From UBA965 sp040396955 (GTDB taxonomy: Bacteria > Chloroflexota > Chloroflexia > Chloroflexales > Roseiflexaceae): a stretch of DNA of 64,000 nucleotides. This document shows, piece after piece, positions 44,439 through 53,007 of this stretch; positions within the stretch are counted from its first letter, which is position 1, and the number at the start of each line of letters is the position of its first letter. Both the position numbers and the translations under genes were made by a program. Below the pieces are notes generated by a model, which was not told the origin of the DNA, made no database searches, and worked only from the letters and a program-made list of their open reading frames with translations. The stretch covers positions 62,001 to 126,000 of the forward strand of contig JBBAWX010000003.1 in NCBI GenBank assembly GCA_040396955.1, written 5' to 3'.

Positions 44439-45782
44439 ATGCTTGCTCAGCGTGCAATGCCGCACTTTGCCATGTCCGAAGCACCCCAGGGCCCAATTGC
44501 TACTGTCTATGCCAAACGCATCGCCGATTTGTACGCCCAGGCCGGTTGTGATTGGGTGGTGGTATACGGCGACCGTGAACATTCCGCCGACATCACGTAT
44601 TTGAGCAATTTCGATCCGCGCTTCGAAGAAGCCATCTTAGTGCTTGGCCCGCAACATGCCTTCGTGGTTGGCAACGAGGGGCTCGGCTATGTCTCCATGC
44701 TCCGCATTGACGTGCCTGTCTACCTCAGTCAATCGTTGGGGTTGATGGGGCAAGATCGTGCGCAAGCGCCGCGGTTGAGTGCCGTGTTGCACACCATCGG
44801 GATGCGAGCCGGTGCCCGCGTCGGGGTGGTCGGGTGGAAGTACCTTGAGCCCGAGGAGCGCGATGATGATTTGCCGGCGTTTGTGCCAAGCATGGTGCTT
44901 TCGGCCATTCGGGCGGCGTGTGGTGGCAACTGCCAGCTCGTGGATGTGACACAGTGCATGACGCACCCGCAACACGGGCTCCGCAGTCGCAACGATGCCG
45001 CCCAACTTGCGCAATTTGCGTGGGCCGCACAACGCTCGGCGCAAGCGGTCGATCGTATTGTGCGCGGCACACTCCCGGGTATGAGTGAATACCAGGCCAC
45101 GACTGCCATGCAGTATGCTGGCGACCCACTCAATTGTCATGTCATGATGTCGGGCGATGTGCAGGCCGTGGTCGGACTACGCTCGCCGAGCGGTCGGCTC
45201 TTGGGGCACGGCGATGCGGTCACCACGGCTGTTGGTTTTCGCGGTGGGCTGTGTTGCCGTGCAGGCACGTTGGCGGCGAGTGTCGCTGATGTGGTAGTGC
45301 GCGAGTATGTTGATGTCTACATGCGTGCTCAGGTCGCCTGGTATCAGACCCTTGCCATTGGTGTGAGTGGCGGCGCCATGCATGCTGCCGTGCTCAACGC
45401 ACTCGCCGGCGCCGCGTTTTCCCCGGCGCTCAATCCCGGTCATTTGGGCAGTATTGACGAGTGGAGCCACACACCCATTCGACCCGGGTCAGCAGACCGG
45501 ATTGTCTCCGGCATGTTGCTCCAATGCGACATCATCCCGACGCAGACCCCCGCCGGCATCGCCATCAACTGCGAAGATGCGGTGGCGGTAGCCGATGCTC
45601 CGTTGCGTGCCGAACTGGCCCAGGATTACCCGGTGTTGTGGGCGGCTATCGAAGCACGTCGGAGCTACATGCGCGAGGCCCTTGGAATCGTGTTGGCCGC
45701 CGAAGTATTGCCGTTGTCGTTGGCCAATGCCCGCTATGCACCGGCGTGGCTCGCCCCCGATTATGTGTGGGTCAATGCATAG
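44439..45782 (+). CDS. Degenerate M24 (creatinase/aminopeptidase P fold) protein
   Basis: A 447-residue protein with a creatinase-like N-terminal domain (YGDREHSADITYLSNF) and a pita-bread fold C-terminal domain (HLGSIDEWSHTPIRPGS, SGMLLQCDIIP, NCEDAVAVAD). In M24 peptidases the first metal-binding stretch reads GDxVxxDxG and later SDxT; here it is GHGDAVTTAVGFRGGLCC, so the paired aspartates are absent. Peptidase activity is therefore doubtful. I chose the ATG at 44439 with AAAGGAG upstream; the open frame extends to 44244 across the divergent kinase gene. Its true role is unknown. Confidence 0.85.
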   Translation: MLAQRAMPHFAMSEAPQGPIATVYAKRIADLYAQAGCDWVVVYGDREHSADITYLSNFDPRFEEAILVLGPQHAFVVGNEGLGYVSMLRIDVPVYLSQSLGLMGQDRAQAPRLSAVLHTIGMRAGARVGVVGWKYLEPEERDDDLPAFVPSMVLSAIRAACGGNCQLVDVTQCMTHPQHGLRSRNDAAQLAQFAWAAQRSAQAVDRIVRGTLPGMSEYQATTAMQYAGDPLNCHVMMSGDVQAVVGLRSPSGRLLGHGDAVTTAVGFRGGLCCRAGTLAASVADVVVREYVDVYMRAQVAWYQTLAIGVSGGAMHAAVLNALAGAAFSPALNPGHLGSIDEWSHTPIRPGSADRIVSGMLLQCDIIPTQTPAGIAINCEDAVAVADAPLRAELAQDYPVLWAAIEARRSYMREALGIVLAAEVLPLSLANARYAPAWLAPDYVWVNA

Positions 45783-45793
45783 CTCATGCAAAT

Positions 45794-45824
45794 CACCCCA
45801 CCTGCGCAGTGCGCGGGTGGGGTG
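45794..45824. terminator. Two-way terminator after the M24-like gene
   Basis: A 14-bp stem (45794-45807 and 45811-45824, one G-T pair, 3-base loop) lies between convergent genes. Confidence 0.7.
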
Positions 45825-45840
45825 CATCGACAGGGGTGAG

Positions 45841-46464
45841 CTACGAAATCAAGGCCCGGAACCAGCCAGCGGTCATTTCGATGTCGCTTTGTACCAGCCC
45901 ATGCTGGCTTTCTTGCCAAGCCAAACTGGTGGCAGCGCCTTGACTCCGCAATTGCTCGTACAGTGCTTCGCTCTGGTCAACACGAATCAGTGGGTCGTAT
46001 CGCCCGGCACTCAGGAGGATGGGCTTGCCGGCCAATGAAAGCGGTGGTTCGGGTACCAGCGTAAGCTGTGCACGCCACAACATGGCACCTTTGAATGTGG
46101 TTGGAGCCACAAGGAGGCTTGCCACCGCAATGTTGGCGCCGTTGGAATAGCCGAGCGCGTAGACGTTGCGCGCATCAAACTCATACTGCAACGCGGCTGC
46201 TGCCACGAACGCTGATAGCTCGTGGGCGCGCTTGGCCACGTCTTCAAGGTCAAAGATGCCTTCGGCAAAGCGCCGGAAAAAACGTGGCATGCCGCGCTCC
46301 GAGACATTTCCACGTGGGCTGAGGATGGCACAGCCCGGCGCCACCGTTTGGGTGACCCCAATCAAGTCGTCTTCGTTGCCGCCGGTGCCGTGCAGGGCTA
46401 CGACCGTGGGGAGCCCGGGCTCAGTGGCGGGGACGTAGCGATGAATGTACGAATCAGTTGACAT
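45841..46464 (-). CDS. Carboxylesterase/phospholipase-type alpha/beta hydrolase
   Basis: A 207-residue serine hydrolase related to bacterial carboxylesterases. The oxyanion-loop motif is VALHGTGGNEDDL, the nucleophile is in YALGYSNGANIA, the acid is in SAGRYDPLI and the histidine in ESQHGLVQSD, so the triad is complete. It starts 6 bases after the DUF1684 gene ends, with no ribosome site of its own, which suggests translational coupling. The substrate is unknown. Confidence 0.88.
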   Translation of the reverse strand: MSTDSYIHRYVPATEPGLPTVVALHGTGGNEDDLIGVTQTVAPGCAILSPRGNVSERGMPRFFRRFAEGIFDLEDVAKRAHELSAFVAAAALQYEFDARNVYALGYSNGANIAVASLLVAPTTFKGAMLWRAQLTLVPEPPLSLAGKPILLSAGRYDPLIRVDQSEALYEQLRSQGAATSLAWQESQHGLVQSDIEMTAGWFRALIS

Positions 46465-46470
46465 AAATAA

Positions 46471-47298
46471 TTAATGCGCCTCACCATGATACTGCTCACC
46501 GGCCGGGATGGCGATTGGCAGATGATTTTGTAGAGGGGCAATTGGGCAGGTGGCATAGATGGTGAAGGCACAGGGAGGGCTCACAGCTCGATTAAAATCA
46601 AGCACCGTCTTGCCGTCAACTGGCCCTGCTGCCATCAAAAAGCGTCCAGCGCCGTAGGTGCTCTGCCCGCAGGTGGCATCGCGGAAGTTGAAGAATAGAC
46701 CGGTACCGGCGGCGACGGCGTCGAGTTGGTGTTGCTGGCCGGCGAGTGTGAAGGAGACGAATCCGGGGGATGGTGTGTCGGTGATGTCGCCAAGTACGTT
46801 GAGGATTGGGATGGTCTTGCCCGATTCATATGCGGTAAAGTGGGCTTCTACGACATATGCCGGATCATACGCGTACCAGACGCGCCCAGCAAAATCACGC
46901 CGTACCGGGCTGTTGAGGTCGCGGAGTCGAACACCAACGCGATCGCCACGGGTAATCACAAAAAAGCTCAACCCTGCATAACTGAGCACGTCGGGAGTGT
47001 ATTTGCCGTCACCATCGACCTGCAACGGCTGCGCGGTGATGGCAGCACCGTTCACGAGCAGTTGGGCATGGGGGCTCTGCACAGTGACAGATGCGCCATT
47101 GCGGGTCAACGTGCCGAGATGTGCGGGGCAACTCCCTGCAGGGAAGACCAGGTCTTGGTCGTCCCCCGACCCAAAGGTGTTGACCCCTTCGTGCAGCCAG
47201 AAGAGCCCTGCGAGGGTCAGCCACCCCTCGTCGGCTCGGAGTTGGCTCTCTTGTTGGGCTCGCCAAGCCTGAATATCGGTGTGTGCACTGCTCTGCAT
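46471..47298 (-). CDS. DUF1684 family protein
   Basis: A 275-residue protein of a conserved family of unknown function. The strongest signatures are GWLTLAGLFWLHEGVNTFGS at the N-terminus and LDFNRAVSPPCAFTIYATCP near the C-terminus, both typical of DUF1684. No signal peptide is seen. AAGGAATAACCATC precedes the ATG, and a good promoter lies 37 bases upstream. It shares a transcript with the downstream esterase. Confidence 0.9.
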   Translation of the reverse strand: MQSSAHTDIQAWRAQQESQLRADEGWLTLAGLFWLHEGVNTFGSGDDQDLVFPAGSCPAHLGTLTRNGASVTVQSPHAQLLVNGAAITAQPLQVDGDGKYTPDVLSYAGLSFFVITRGDRVGVRLRDLNSPVRRDFAGRVWYAYDPAYVVEAHFTAYESGKTIPILNVLGDITDTPSPGFVSFTLAGQQHQLDAVAAGTGLFFNFRDATCGQSTYGAGRFLMAAGPVDGKTVLDFNRAVSPPCAFTIYATCPIAPLQNHLPIAIPAGEQYHGEAH

Positions 47299-47334
47299 GA
47301 TGGTTATTCCTTAAAAAATTGATAAACTTACTAA

Positions 47335-47363
47335 AGTATACAAATCTTTGGTTATTGATGCAA
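47335..47363 (-). promoter_or_regulatory. Promoter of the DUF1684-esterase operon
   Basis: On the minus strand: TTGCAT, 17-bp spacer, TATACT, 37 bases before the ATG at 47298. Confidence 0.6.
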
Positions 47364-47387
47364 GTAGGGGGGCATACAGCGCAAGAG

Positions 47388-47415
47388 TTGACAGATTGGG
47401 GTGCCATGCTATGAT
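47388..47415 (+). promoter_or_regulatory. Promoter of the amidohydrolase gene
   Basis: TTGACA (47388-47393), 16-bp spacer, TATGAT (47410-47415); the transcript would start about 30 bases before the ATG at 47453. It is back to back with the DUF1684 promoter. Confidence 0.65.
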
Positions 47416-47452
47416 GCAACAAACCTTTTTGACATTGAATAGCGAGGGAGCC

Positions 47453-48313
47453 ATGCCAAATTTCCCAATTATTGACACGCACGTGCATTTGTGGGATCCA
47501 GCGCATTTTCGCATTCCGTGGCTCAGCAGTGTAGATCGCATCAACACGCGCTTTTTGGCCCCTGAATATACGGAGCACACCCAAGGAATCCAAGTCGAAG
47601 CCTGTGTCTACGTGGAGGTCGATGTCGCGCCACAATATGCGCTACTTGAAGCCCAATACATCAACACGTTGGCGCGTAGTTTCAGCAAAATCAAAGGCAT
47701 TGTGGCCGCAGCGCCGGTCGAATATGGTGAACAGGCGCGCGCTTACTACGCCGCACTCGCTGCGGTGGGTCCACGGATCAAGGGAGTACGGCGTTTGTTT
47801 CAGGGGGAATCAGACCCAAACTTTGCCATGCGACCGGAGGTCATCACGGGAGTTTCGTTGTTGGCAGAGTATGGACTAAGCTTTGACGTGTGTGTGTTCC
47901 ATCATCAGTTGCCAGCTGTGATTGAGTTGGTCAAGCGTGTGCCCAAAGTGCAGTTTATTTTGGATCATGTGGCAAAACCATCCATAAAGACGGGTGAACT
48001 TGACCCGTGGCGTGCGCACATGCGCTCATTGGCGGCCATGCCCAACGTGGTCTGCAAAATCAGTGGCATGGTGAACGAGGCTGACATGGGTGCGTGGCGC
48101 CCAGCTGACCTGCAGCCGTATGTGGCGCATGTGCTTGAGGTATTTGGTGAAGACCGCGTGATGTATGGTGGCGATTGGCCGGTGTCGTTGTTGGCCACAT
48201 CGTACAGCGAATGGGTGCAAACCCTTGACGAGCTCACTGCGCACCTGTCGGATCGTGCCAAACGCAAGTTGTGGATGGAAAACGCTCGGCGCGTCTATCG
48301 CCTGGGTGTGTAG
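47453..48313 (+). CDS. Amidohydrolase-2 family lactonase-like hydrolase
   Basis: A 286-residue TIM-barrel metal hydrolase with PIIDTHVHLWDP at the start, FILDHVAKP in the middle and VMYGGDWPVSLL near the end. This is the pattern of L-fuconolactonases, L-rhamnono-lactonases and related sugar-lactone hydrolases. GAGGGAG precedes the ATG at 47453. Given rhamnose-type genes 4 kb away, action on a sugar lactone is plausible but not proven. Confidence 0.88.
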   Translation: MPNFPIIDTHVHLWDPAHFRIPWLSSVDRINTRFLAPEYTEHTQGIQVEACVYVEVDVAPQYALLEAQYINTLARSFSKIKGIVAAAPVEYGEQARAYYAALAAVGPRIKGVRRLFQGESDPNFAMRPEVITGVSLLAEYGLSFDVCVFHHQLPAVIELVKRVPKVQFILDHVAKPSIKTGELDPWRAHMRSLAAMPNVVCKISGMVNEADMGAWRPADLQPYVAHVLEVFGEDRVMYGGDWPVSLLATSYSEWVQTLDELTAHLSDRAKRKLWMENARRVYRLGV

Positions 48314-48336
48314 TGATACGGGGTGGAAGAGGTGCT

Positions 48337-48369
48337 CGCGGTCGTACAGACGTCGTCTGTACGACCGCG
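48337..48369. terminator. Two-way terminator after the amidohydrolase gene
   Basis: A near-perfect palindrome (arms 48337-48351 and 48355-48369, 3-base turn) lies between convergent genes. No T-run follows. Confidence 0.6.
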
Positions 48370-48392
48370 TAGTGTGATGGACTGCGGCGTGT

Positions 48393-49646
48393 TTATTGTG
48401 GGCGATATGGTGCTAATGTGGGGCGCTGGTAGCTGAGTGGGGCGATTTCACGGGCGGTTTTTTGTTCGACGGCTGACTGGGCGAGGTAGTAACCAACCAT
48501 GAATCCGAACGGCATGCCCGAGCCACAAAACCCGCCACCTGCCCAGACATTGGCCAATCCGGGCACGGCATCGACAACGGGGACATAGTCAGGGGTGAAC
48601 GCCATCATCCCTGCCCAGCGCCGGGTGACTTTAACGTCCTTCAATGCCGGGAAAAGCCGCGGAAGCACGCCGTCGAGCGCCTGTTGGACGTCGTCGGTGA
48701 TGCCGATGTCGTAGATGTCGACATCCTTATTGGGGGCCACATGCCGGCACCCACCGAGGACAATGGATCCATCGAGCGTTTGTTGCCAGTATTCGCCGGT
48801 CGGGGTGATGTCGGTACCGATGCCGTTGTAAAAAACCGGAGCAATTGGTTCTGTTGACATAATTTGACCACGTACCGGAGTAATAACTCCATTGAAGGCG
48901 GCTGCGATTTGGCGGCTCCAGGCGTTGAGCCCGAGCACCACTGACTGCGCCTGTATGTGGCCTTGGTCGGTGACGACGACTGGGTGGCCATCACGGTGCT
49001 CGATGCGATCGACGGTAGCGATACACAGCAGAGCGCCATGGCGGATAGCGGCTTCAACGACCCCCTTGACAAGACGCCCTGAGTGAATCATGGCGCTGCT
49101 CGGCGAATAGGCGGCGCCGACGATTTCTTCACCGAGTGGCGTGTGAATCATGCTCTGGACTTGGGCTCGGTCGAGGAGCTCGGCTTGGTAGCCATCTGCT
49201 TTGAGGGCGGCAACTCCCCGGGCGGCATCGGCATGGTCGCTGGCTGAAATTGATAGATTGAGCGTGCCTGGTTCACGAAAATGGCAATCAAAACCTTCCG
49301 ACTGGATGATTTGGCGTGCCAACCGGCCGTTGAAACGGGTCAACTCGTAGATTTGCTGAGCTGCTGGTGCTCCGAGGCGCTTTTGGGCGCCGAGATATCC
49401 CTCGGCAGGGCCGAATCCGATAAACCCACCATTGCGACCGGTAGCACCATGCGCCGGGTGTACGCGTTCAATTAATGCGACTTTGTGCCCTGCTTTTGCT
49501 AAAAAGTAGGCAGTGGCCGACCCGACGACTCCGCCGCCTACTACGACATAATCGATGCGACTCGGCAGGGGTGAGCTTGGGATGCGTAAGTCGCTGGTGT
49601 CGTGCCAGTACGACGAATTACCGACGCGTGAACGATCTTCAACCAT
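48393..49646 (-). CDS. FAD-dependent amine/amino-acid oxidoreductase (DAO family)
   Basis: A 417-residue flavoprotein of the D-amino-acid oxidase/glycine oxidase type. The dinucleotide motif is YVVVGGGVVGSATAYFLA near residue 33, with HGATGRNGGFIGFG, the conserved PVRGQIMSTEP and the C-terminal FAD motif ANVWAGGGFCGSGMPFG. Residues 1-29 are an extra hydrophilic leader. It has GGAGG before the ATG. The substrate (secondary or primary amine, amino acid) cannot be told. Confidence 0.9.
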   Translation of the reverse strand: MVEDRSRVGNSSYWHDTSDLRIPSSPLPSRIDYVVVGGGVVGSATAYFLAKAGHKVALIERVHPAHGATGRNGGFIGFGPAEGYLGAQKRLGAPAAQQIYELTRFNGRLARQIIQSEGFDCHFREPGTLNLSISASDHADAARGVAALKADGYQAELLDRAQVQSMIHTPLGEEIVGAAYSPSSAMIHSGRLVKGVVEAAIRHGALLCIATVDRIEHRDGHPVVVTDQGHIQAQSVVLGLNAWSRQIAAAFNGVITPVRGQIMSTEPIAPVFYNGIGTDITPTGEYWQQTLDGSIVLGGCRHVAPNKDVDIYDIGITDDVQQALDGVLPRLFPALKDVKVTRRWAGMMAFTPDYVPVVDAVPGLANVWAGGGFCGSGMPFGFMVGYYLAQSAVEQKTAREIAPLSYQRPTLAPYRPQ

Positions 49647-49707
49647 GGTATACCTCCGTGTGAGAAAAATGTGGGGAGAGTATCAGCCGCCATACTACGG
49701 TGCTTAA

Positions 49708-49736
49708 TTGACACAATTGCACCCTCCCCGTATCAT
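49708..49736 (+). promoter_or_regulatory. Promoter of the glycoside-hydrolase-like lipoprotein gene
   Basis: TTGACA (49708-49713), exactly 17-bp spacer, TATCAT (49731-49736). It leaves a leader of about 100 bases before the GTG start. Confidence 0.65.
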
Positions 49737-49845
49737 ACAAACAACGAAAAGAGTGCGTTGGTCGCCACCACCAAGGTGTTGCTGTGGTGCCATCTTAATC
49801 GCTGATATTCATTTCGTCAATCATCCAATCTAGAAGGAAATCACC

Positions 49846-51891
49846 GTGCTGCATCTACGATACGGCCGTTTGGGGCAGATGATATTGCTGCTCTTGTTTG
49901 GAATCTTGTTGGCCGCATGTGGCAGTGAAGCGGTGCCACTGACCGGCACTATTACCGATGCGTACACCCAAAAACCAGTTGCCTCTGCCGTGGTAGAGGT
50001 CGGGGGTGCAAAGGCGATGACCGATGCACAAGGGCAATTCACCATCGAGCAGTGGCAGCGCACGGCGCAACTCAGCGTGACGGCCACTGATTTTGAAGCA
50101 TTGCAGCTCGATTTGAGCACCCAGCAGTGGCCTGAAGAAATGACCGCCGACGCCGCCAAACTTGCTTTGACCATCCGCCCCAACGTGATTCGTGGCGTGG
50201 TCAGTGATGCATGGAGTGCGGCGCCGTTGAGCGGTGTGCGCATCGTTGCGAGCGACGTGTTGTCGGCAACCACTAACGCCGAAGGGCGCTATGAATTAGT
50301 GGGTGTCCCTGCTGAATTTGCATTGCAGGTAGCGCTTGCCGACTATTTGCCACAAAACGTGGCAGTGAAACAGCAGGTGACTGTCGATATCGCTCTAGAG
50401 AACATGCTGTTGAGTGGGACGGTGACCGACCAGTACAGTGGTGAGCCACTTGCGGGGGTGACCGTCAGCGCGGGTGATGTGGTGGGGCAGACCGATGCTG
50501 CAGGTGCGTACGCACTAGCCAGTGTGGTCGATCGCACTGCAGTGTCGTTTACCATTGACGGATATGCGACGGCGGTTGTTGACGCCAGCAAAAAGACTGC
50601 ACTTGATGCGGTGTTGCGCCCCGATGTGCTCAAGGGCACGATTGTCAACGGTGCCGATAATTCGCCGATTCAGCATGCGACCATTGTGGCTACAGAGTCG
50701 CTCAATAAGTCGGCGGTGGCACGTGTGCGCATCGACATGACCGACGGCAAATTTGAGCTTAAGGGTGTGCCAGAGACGGGTTTCATCCAGGTGCTCGCAC
50801 CCGGCTACCGCAAATTAGTGGTGCCGATTGAGCAGGGCAAGATTGCGAGCGAATTGAAGCTCGAGCCGTTTACCGCAAAAGCTGTGTATATCACGGCAGC
50901 GGTGGCGTCGAACCCGACGTTGGTTGAGAAGTTTTTCAATAATATTGATGCAAGTCAGCAGTTGAATGCCATCGTCATCGACTTGAAGTCGGATTTGCGT
51001 GATGATTTGGGACTCATCTACTACGATTCACAGGTTCCCATCGTCAAGGAATTGGGCACCGCACAGCCACGTTACGATATTGTGGCTATTTTGGCCGAGG
51101 CCAAGCGCCGCAACATCTACACGATTGCGCGTGTGCACATGTTTAGCCACGACAACATTTTGGCGGAGGCCAAACCTGAGTGGGCCGCCCAAGACCGTGT
51201 CAAGGGGGGGATTTTCTACGATTATCCGACGTCGACCATTAAGTACGCCTGGCTTGACCCGTTCAACGAGAACGTGTGGGATTACAACATTGCGTTGTCA
51301 GTGGAAGCCGCGTTGTACGGGTTTGATGAGATCAACTTCGACTATATTCGCTTCCCATCGCTTGAGTTCGGTGCTGATGACGGTGAGCGTTTGCAACTCT
51401 CCAAAGAAGTCACGGATTCACAGCAGCGCTACGACAACATTCGTGCCGTGTTGGCGCGCGCCCAGCCTGCCATCAACGATGCTGGTGCGTTCTTGTCGGT
51501 GGACGTCTTCGGGTTTACCACTGAAGGTCCGATTGACATCATTGGGCAGAGCATCCCCATCATGGGCGAGGTCACCGATTACATCTGCCCCATGGTCTAC
51601 CCGTCGCATTACGGACCTGGATATCTTGGGTACAATAACCCGGCCGAATATCCATACGAGGTCATCTATCGCACCATGGAAATGGGGATGGCACAACTCG
51701 AAGGTAAACGAGCCCGGTTGCGCCCGTGGTTACAAGATTTCACGCTCATCTGGGTGCCTGACGACCAGATTGTTGAGTATGGTGTGACCGAGGTACAGGC
51801 ACAAATCAAGGCTGTTGATGATGTGCACACGGATGCGGGATGGTTGCTGTACAGCTCCGACAATACCTACACGTATGCGGCGGTGCCGTAG
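49846..51891 (+). CDS. Secreted lipoprotein: carboxypeptidase-regulatory-like repeats plus putative glycoside hydrolase (DUF4015-like)
   Basis: A 681-residue lipoprotein. The signal MILLLLFGILLAAC ends at a lipobox. Four repeats of a beta-sandwich (CarboxypepD_reg-like) follow, with repeated starts such as LTGTITDAYTQKPVASAVV, RGVVSDAWSAAPLSGVRI and LSGTVTDQYSGEPLAGVTV. From about residue 345 a TIM-barrel domain begins, with NAIVIDLKSD, IARVHMFSHD, LDPFNENVWDYNI, FDEINFDYIRFPS and ICPMVYPSHYGPGYLG, matching the putative glycoside hydrolase family of that type. The start is GTG with AGAAGGA upstream. It likely trims or binds extracellular polysaccharide. Confidence 0.88.
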   Translation: MLHLRYGRLGQMILLLLFGILLAACGSEAVPLTGTITDAYTQKPVASAVVEVGGAKAMTDAQGQFTIEQWQRTAQLSVTATDFEALQLDLSTQQWPEEMTADAAKLALTIRPNVIRGVVSDAWSAAPLSGVRIVASDVLSATTNAEGRYELVGVPAEFALQVALADYLPQNVAVKQQVTVDIALENMLLSGTVTDQYSGEPLAGVTVSAGDVVGQTDAAGAYALASVVDRTAVSFTIDGYATAVVDASKKTALDAVLRPDVLKGTIVNGADNSPIQHATIVATESLNKSAVARVRIDMTDGKFELKGVPETGFIQVLAPGYRKLVVPIEQGKIASELKLEPFTAKAVYITAAVASNPTLVEKFFNNIDASQQLNAIVIDLKSDLRDDLGLIYYDSQVPIVKELGTAQPRYDIVAILAEAKRRNIYTIARVHMFSHDNILAEAKPEWAAQDRVKGGIFYDYPTSTIKYAWLDPFNENVWDYNIALSVEAALYGFDEINFDYIRFPSLEFGADDGERLQLSKEVTDSQQRYDNIRAVLARAQPAINDAGAFLSVDVFGFTTEGPIDIIGQSIPIMGEVTDYICPMVYPSHYGPGYLGYNNPAEYPYEVIYRTMEMGMAQLEGKRARLRPWLQDFTLIWVPDDQIVEYGVTEVQAQIKAVDDVHTDAGWLLYSSDNTYTYAAVP

Positions 51892-51921
51892 GGCAACGTT
51901 GCGCATCAGATTGATGAACCG

Positions 51922-53007
51922 ATGAACGCATCACTTTCCAATCATACGGTGGTTATCGCCGTGCGCTGGTTGAGTCTGATTGTCACTGCGCTGTTGCTTT
52001 TTTGGCAACAGCGCCCCTTGTCTGACTGGATTGCGTTTACTGTTGTGGTCACGCTCAATATCAGTCTGTCGCTGGTCATGCAAACTGTGGCGCGCTGGGC
52101 GGTGCGTCATACCGCCATTTTGGCCGTAGATGTGCTGATTGCTGCCATCGTGATTGCCTGGAGCTCGCTCTGGGGGAGCCCATTTCTTCCGTATGCGGTG
52201 GCAGTGCTCGTCTTGCCGGCACTCATCAGTGGGTGGCGCGGTGGTTTTCTGGCGGGTGTGTTGTTGAGCGGATTATTGGCGACGTTACACGTGACAGTGG
52301 TGGGCGCGCCCGTCTTTGATCCGGCGGCAACCCGGGGACAGTGGCTGGTGGTGTATCTGTTGCCAAGCGTAGTAGGTGCCTGTTTGCCGTCTCTGTTTCA
52401 TCTGTTGCGTCGTGCATATGCGCCCCGGTACACCCGTGCGATGCCGCTGGTCTTGCCACCGCTGACCAATGTAAGTGAGCGCTTCCGCGACGCACTGCCG
52501 ATGCGGCGGCGTGGCGGGGTGATGACGACGTCGGGCGGAGTGTCACTGGCCACGCGTACCGAGGCGGTACGGGTTTCGTTGTATCAGTCGTTGCCGAGTG
52601 AATTGGTCTATGCGGAGCAGGTAGCCGTGTTGGTTGATCGGTTCGAGCAACAGACCATGATTGCGACGCGGGTGGTCTTTTTGGGTCGCCCACAGCCCAT
52701 TCAGCCGTTGCATTTGCCGCTGCTACGCCGGGTGATTATCGAATCACTCTTGAATGTTGAGCAACACGCACAAGCTGCGAGTGTGTCGGTGTTGACGCGT
52801 TACGATCAGCGCACGGTGACCGTTGTGGTGCAGGATGATGGGGTTGGCCTGCCCACGAGTGGCATACAGCGGGCCGGGTTGCACTCGATGCATGCCTTGA
52901 TGTACCGCACGAGTGAACTTGGTGGTAGACTGGAAGTATTCAACAATGCGTCGAGCGGGGTGGCGGTCCGGCTGGTGTTACCACTTTTGGCGCAGGATAT
53001 CGTGTAA
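51922..53007 (+). CDS. Membrane histidine-kinase-like protein lacking a phospho-acceptor helix
   Basis: A 361-residue protein with four to six N-terminal membrane helices (to about residue 165) and a C-terminal ATPase domain of the NarL-partner sensor type (N box IIESLLNVEQHAQAA, G box VVQDDGVGLPTSGI). The dimerisation helix that normally carries xHDGLxQ is not present; the linker has VSLYQSLPSELVYAEQVAV instead. So it may bind ATP without phosphorylating itself. Its stop overlaps the ATG of the PBP gene by one base, which argues for co-translation. Confidence 0.8.
   Translation: MNASLSNHTVVIAVRWLSLIVTALLLFWQQRPLSDWIAFTVVVTLNISLSLVMQTVARWAVRHTAILAVDVLIAAIVIAWSSLWGSPFLPYAVAVLVLPALISGWRGGFLAGVLLSGLLATLHVTVVGAPVFDPAATRGQWLVVYLLPSVVGACLPSLFHLLRRAYAPRYTRAMPLVLPPLTNVSERFRDALPMRRRGGVMTTSGGVSLATRTEAVRVSLYQSLPSELVYAEQVAVLVDRFEQQTMIATRVVFLGRPQPIQPLHLPLLRRVIIESLLNVEQHAQAASVSVLTRYDQRTVTVVVQDDGVGLPTSGIQRAGLHSMHALMYRTSELGGRLEVFNNASSGVAVRLVLPLLAQDIV

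Noticed and set aside
48337..48369. Near-perfect palindrome as a transposon end or operator
   Set aside because: It lies between convergent genes like the other hairpins here, has no repeat partner and no target duplication; a terminator is simpler.
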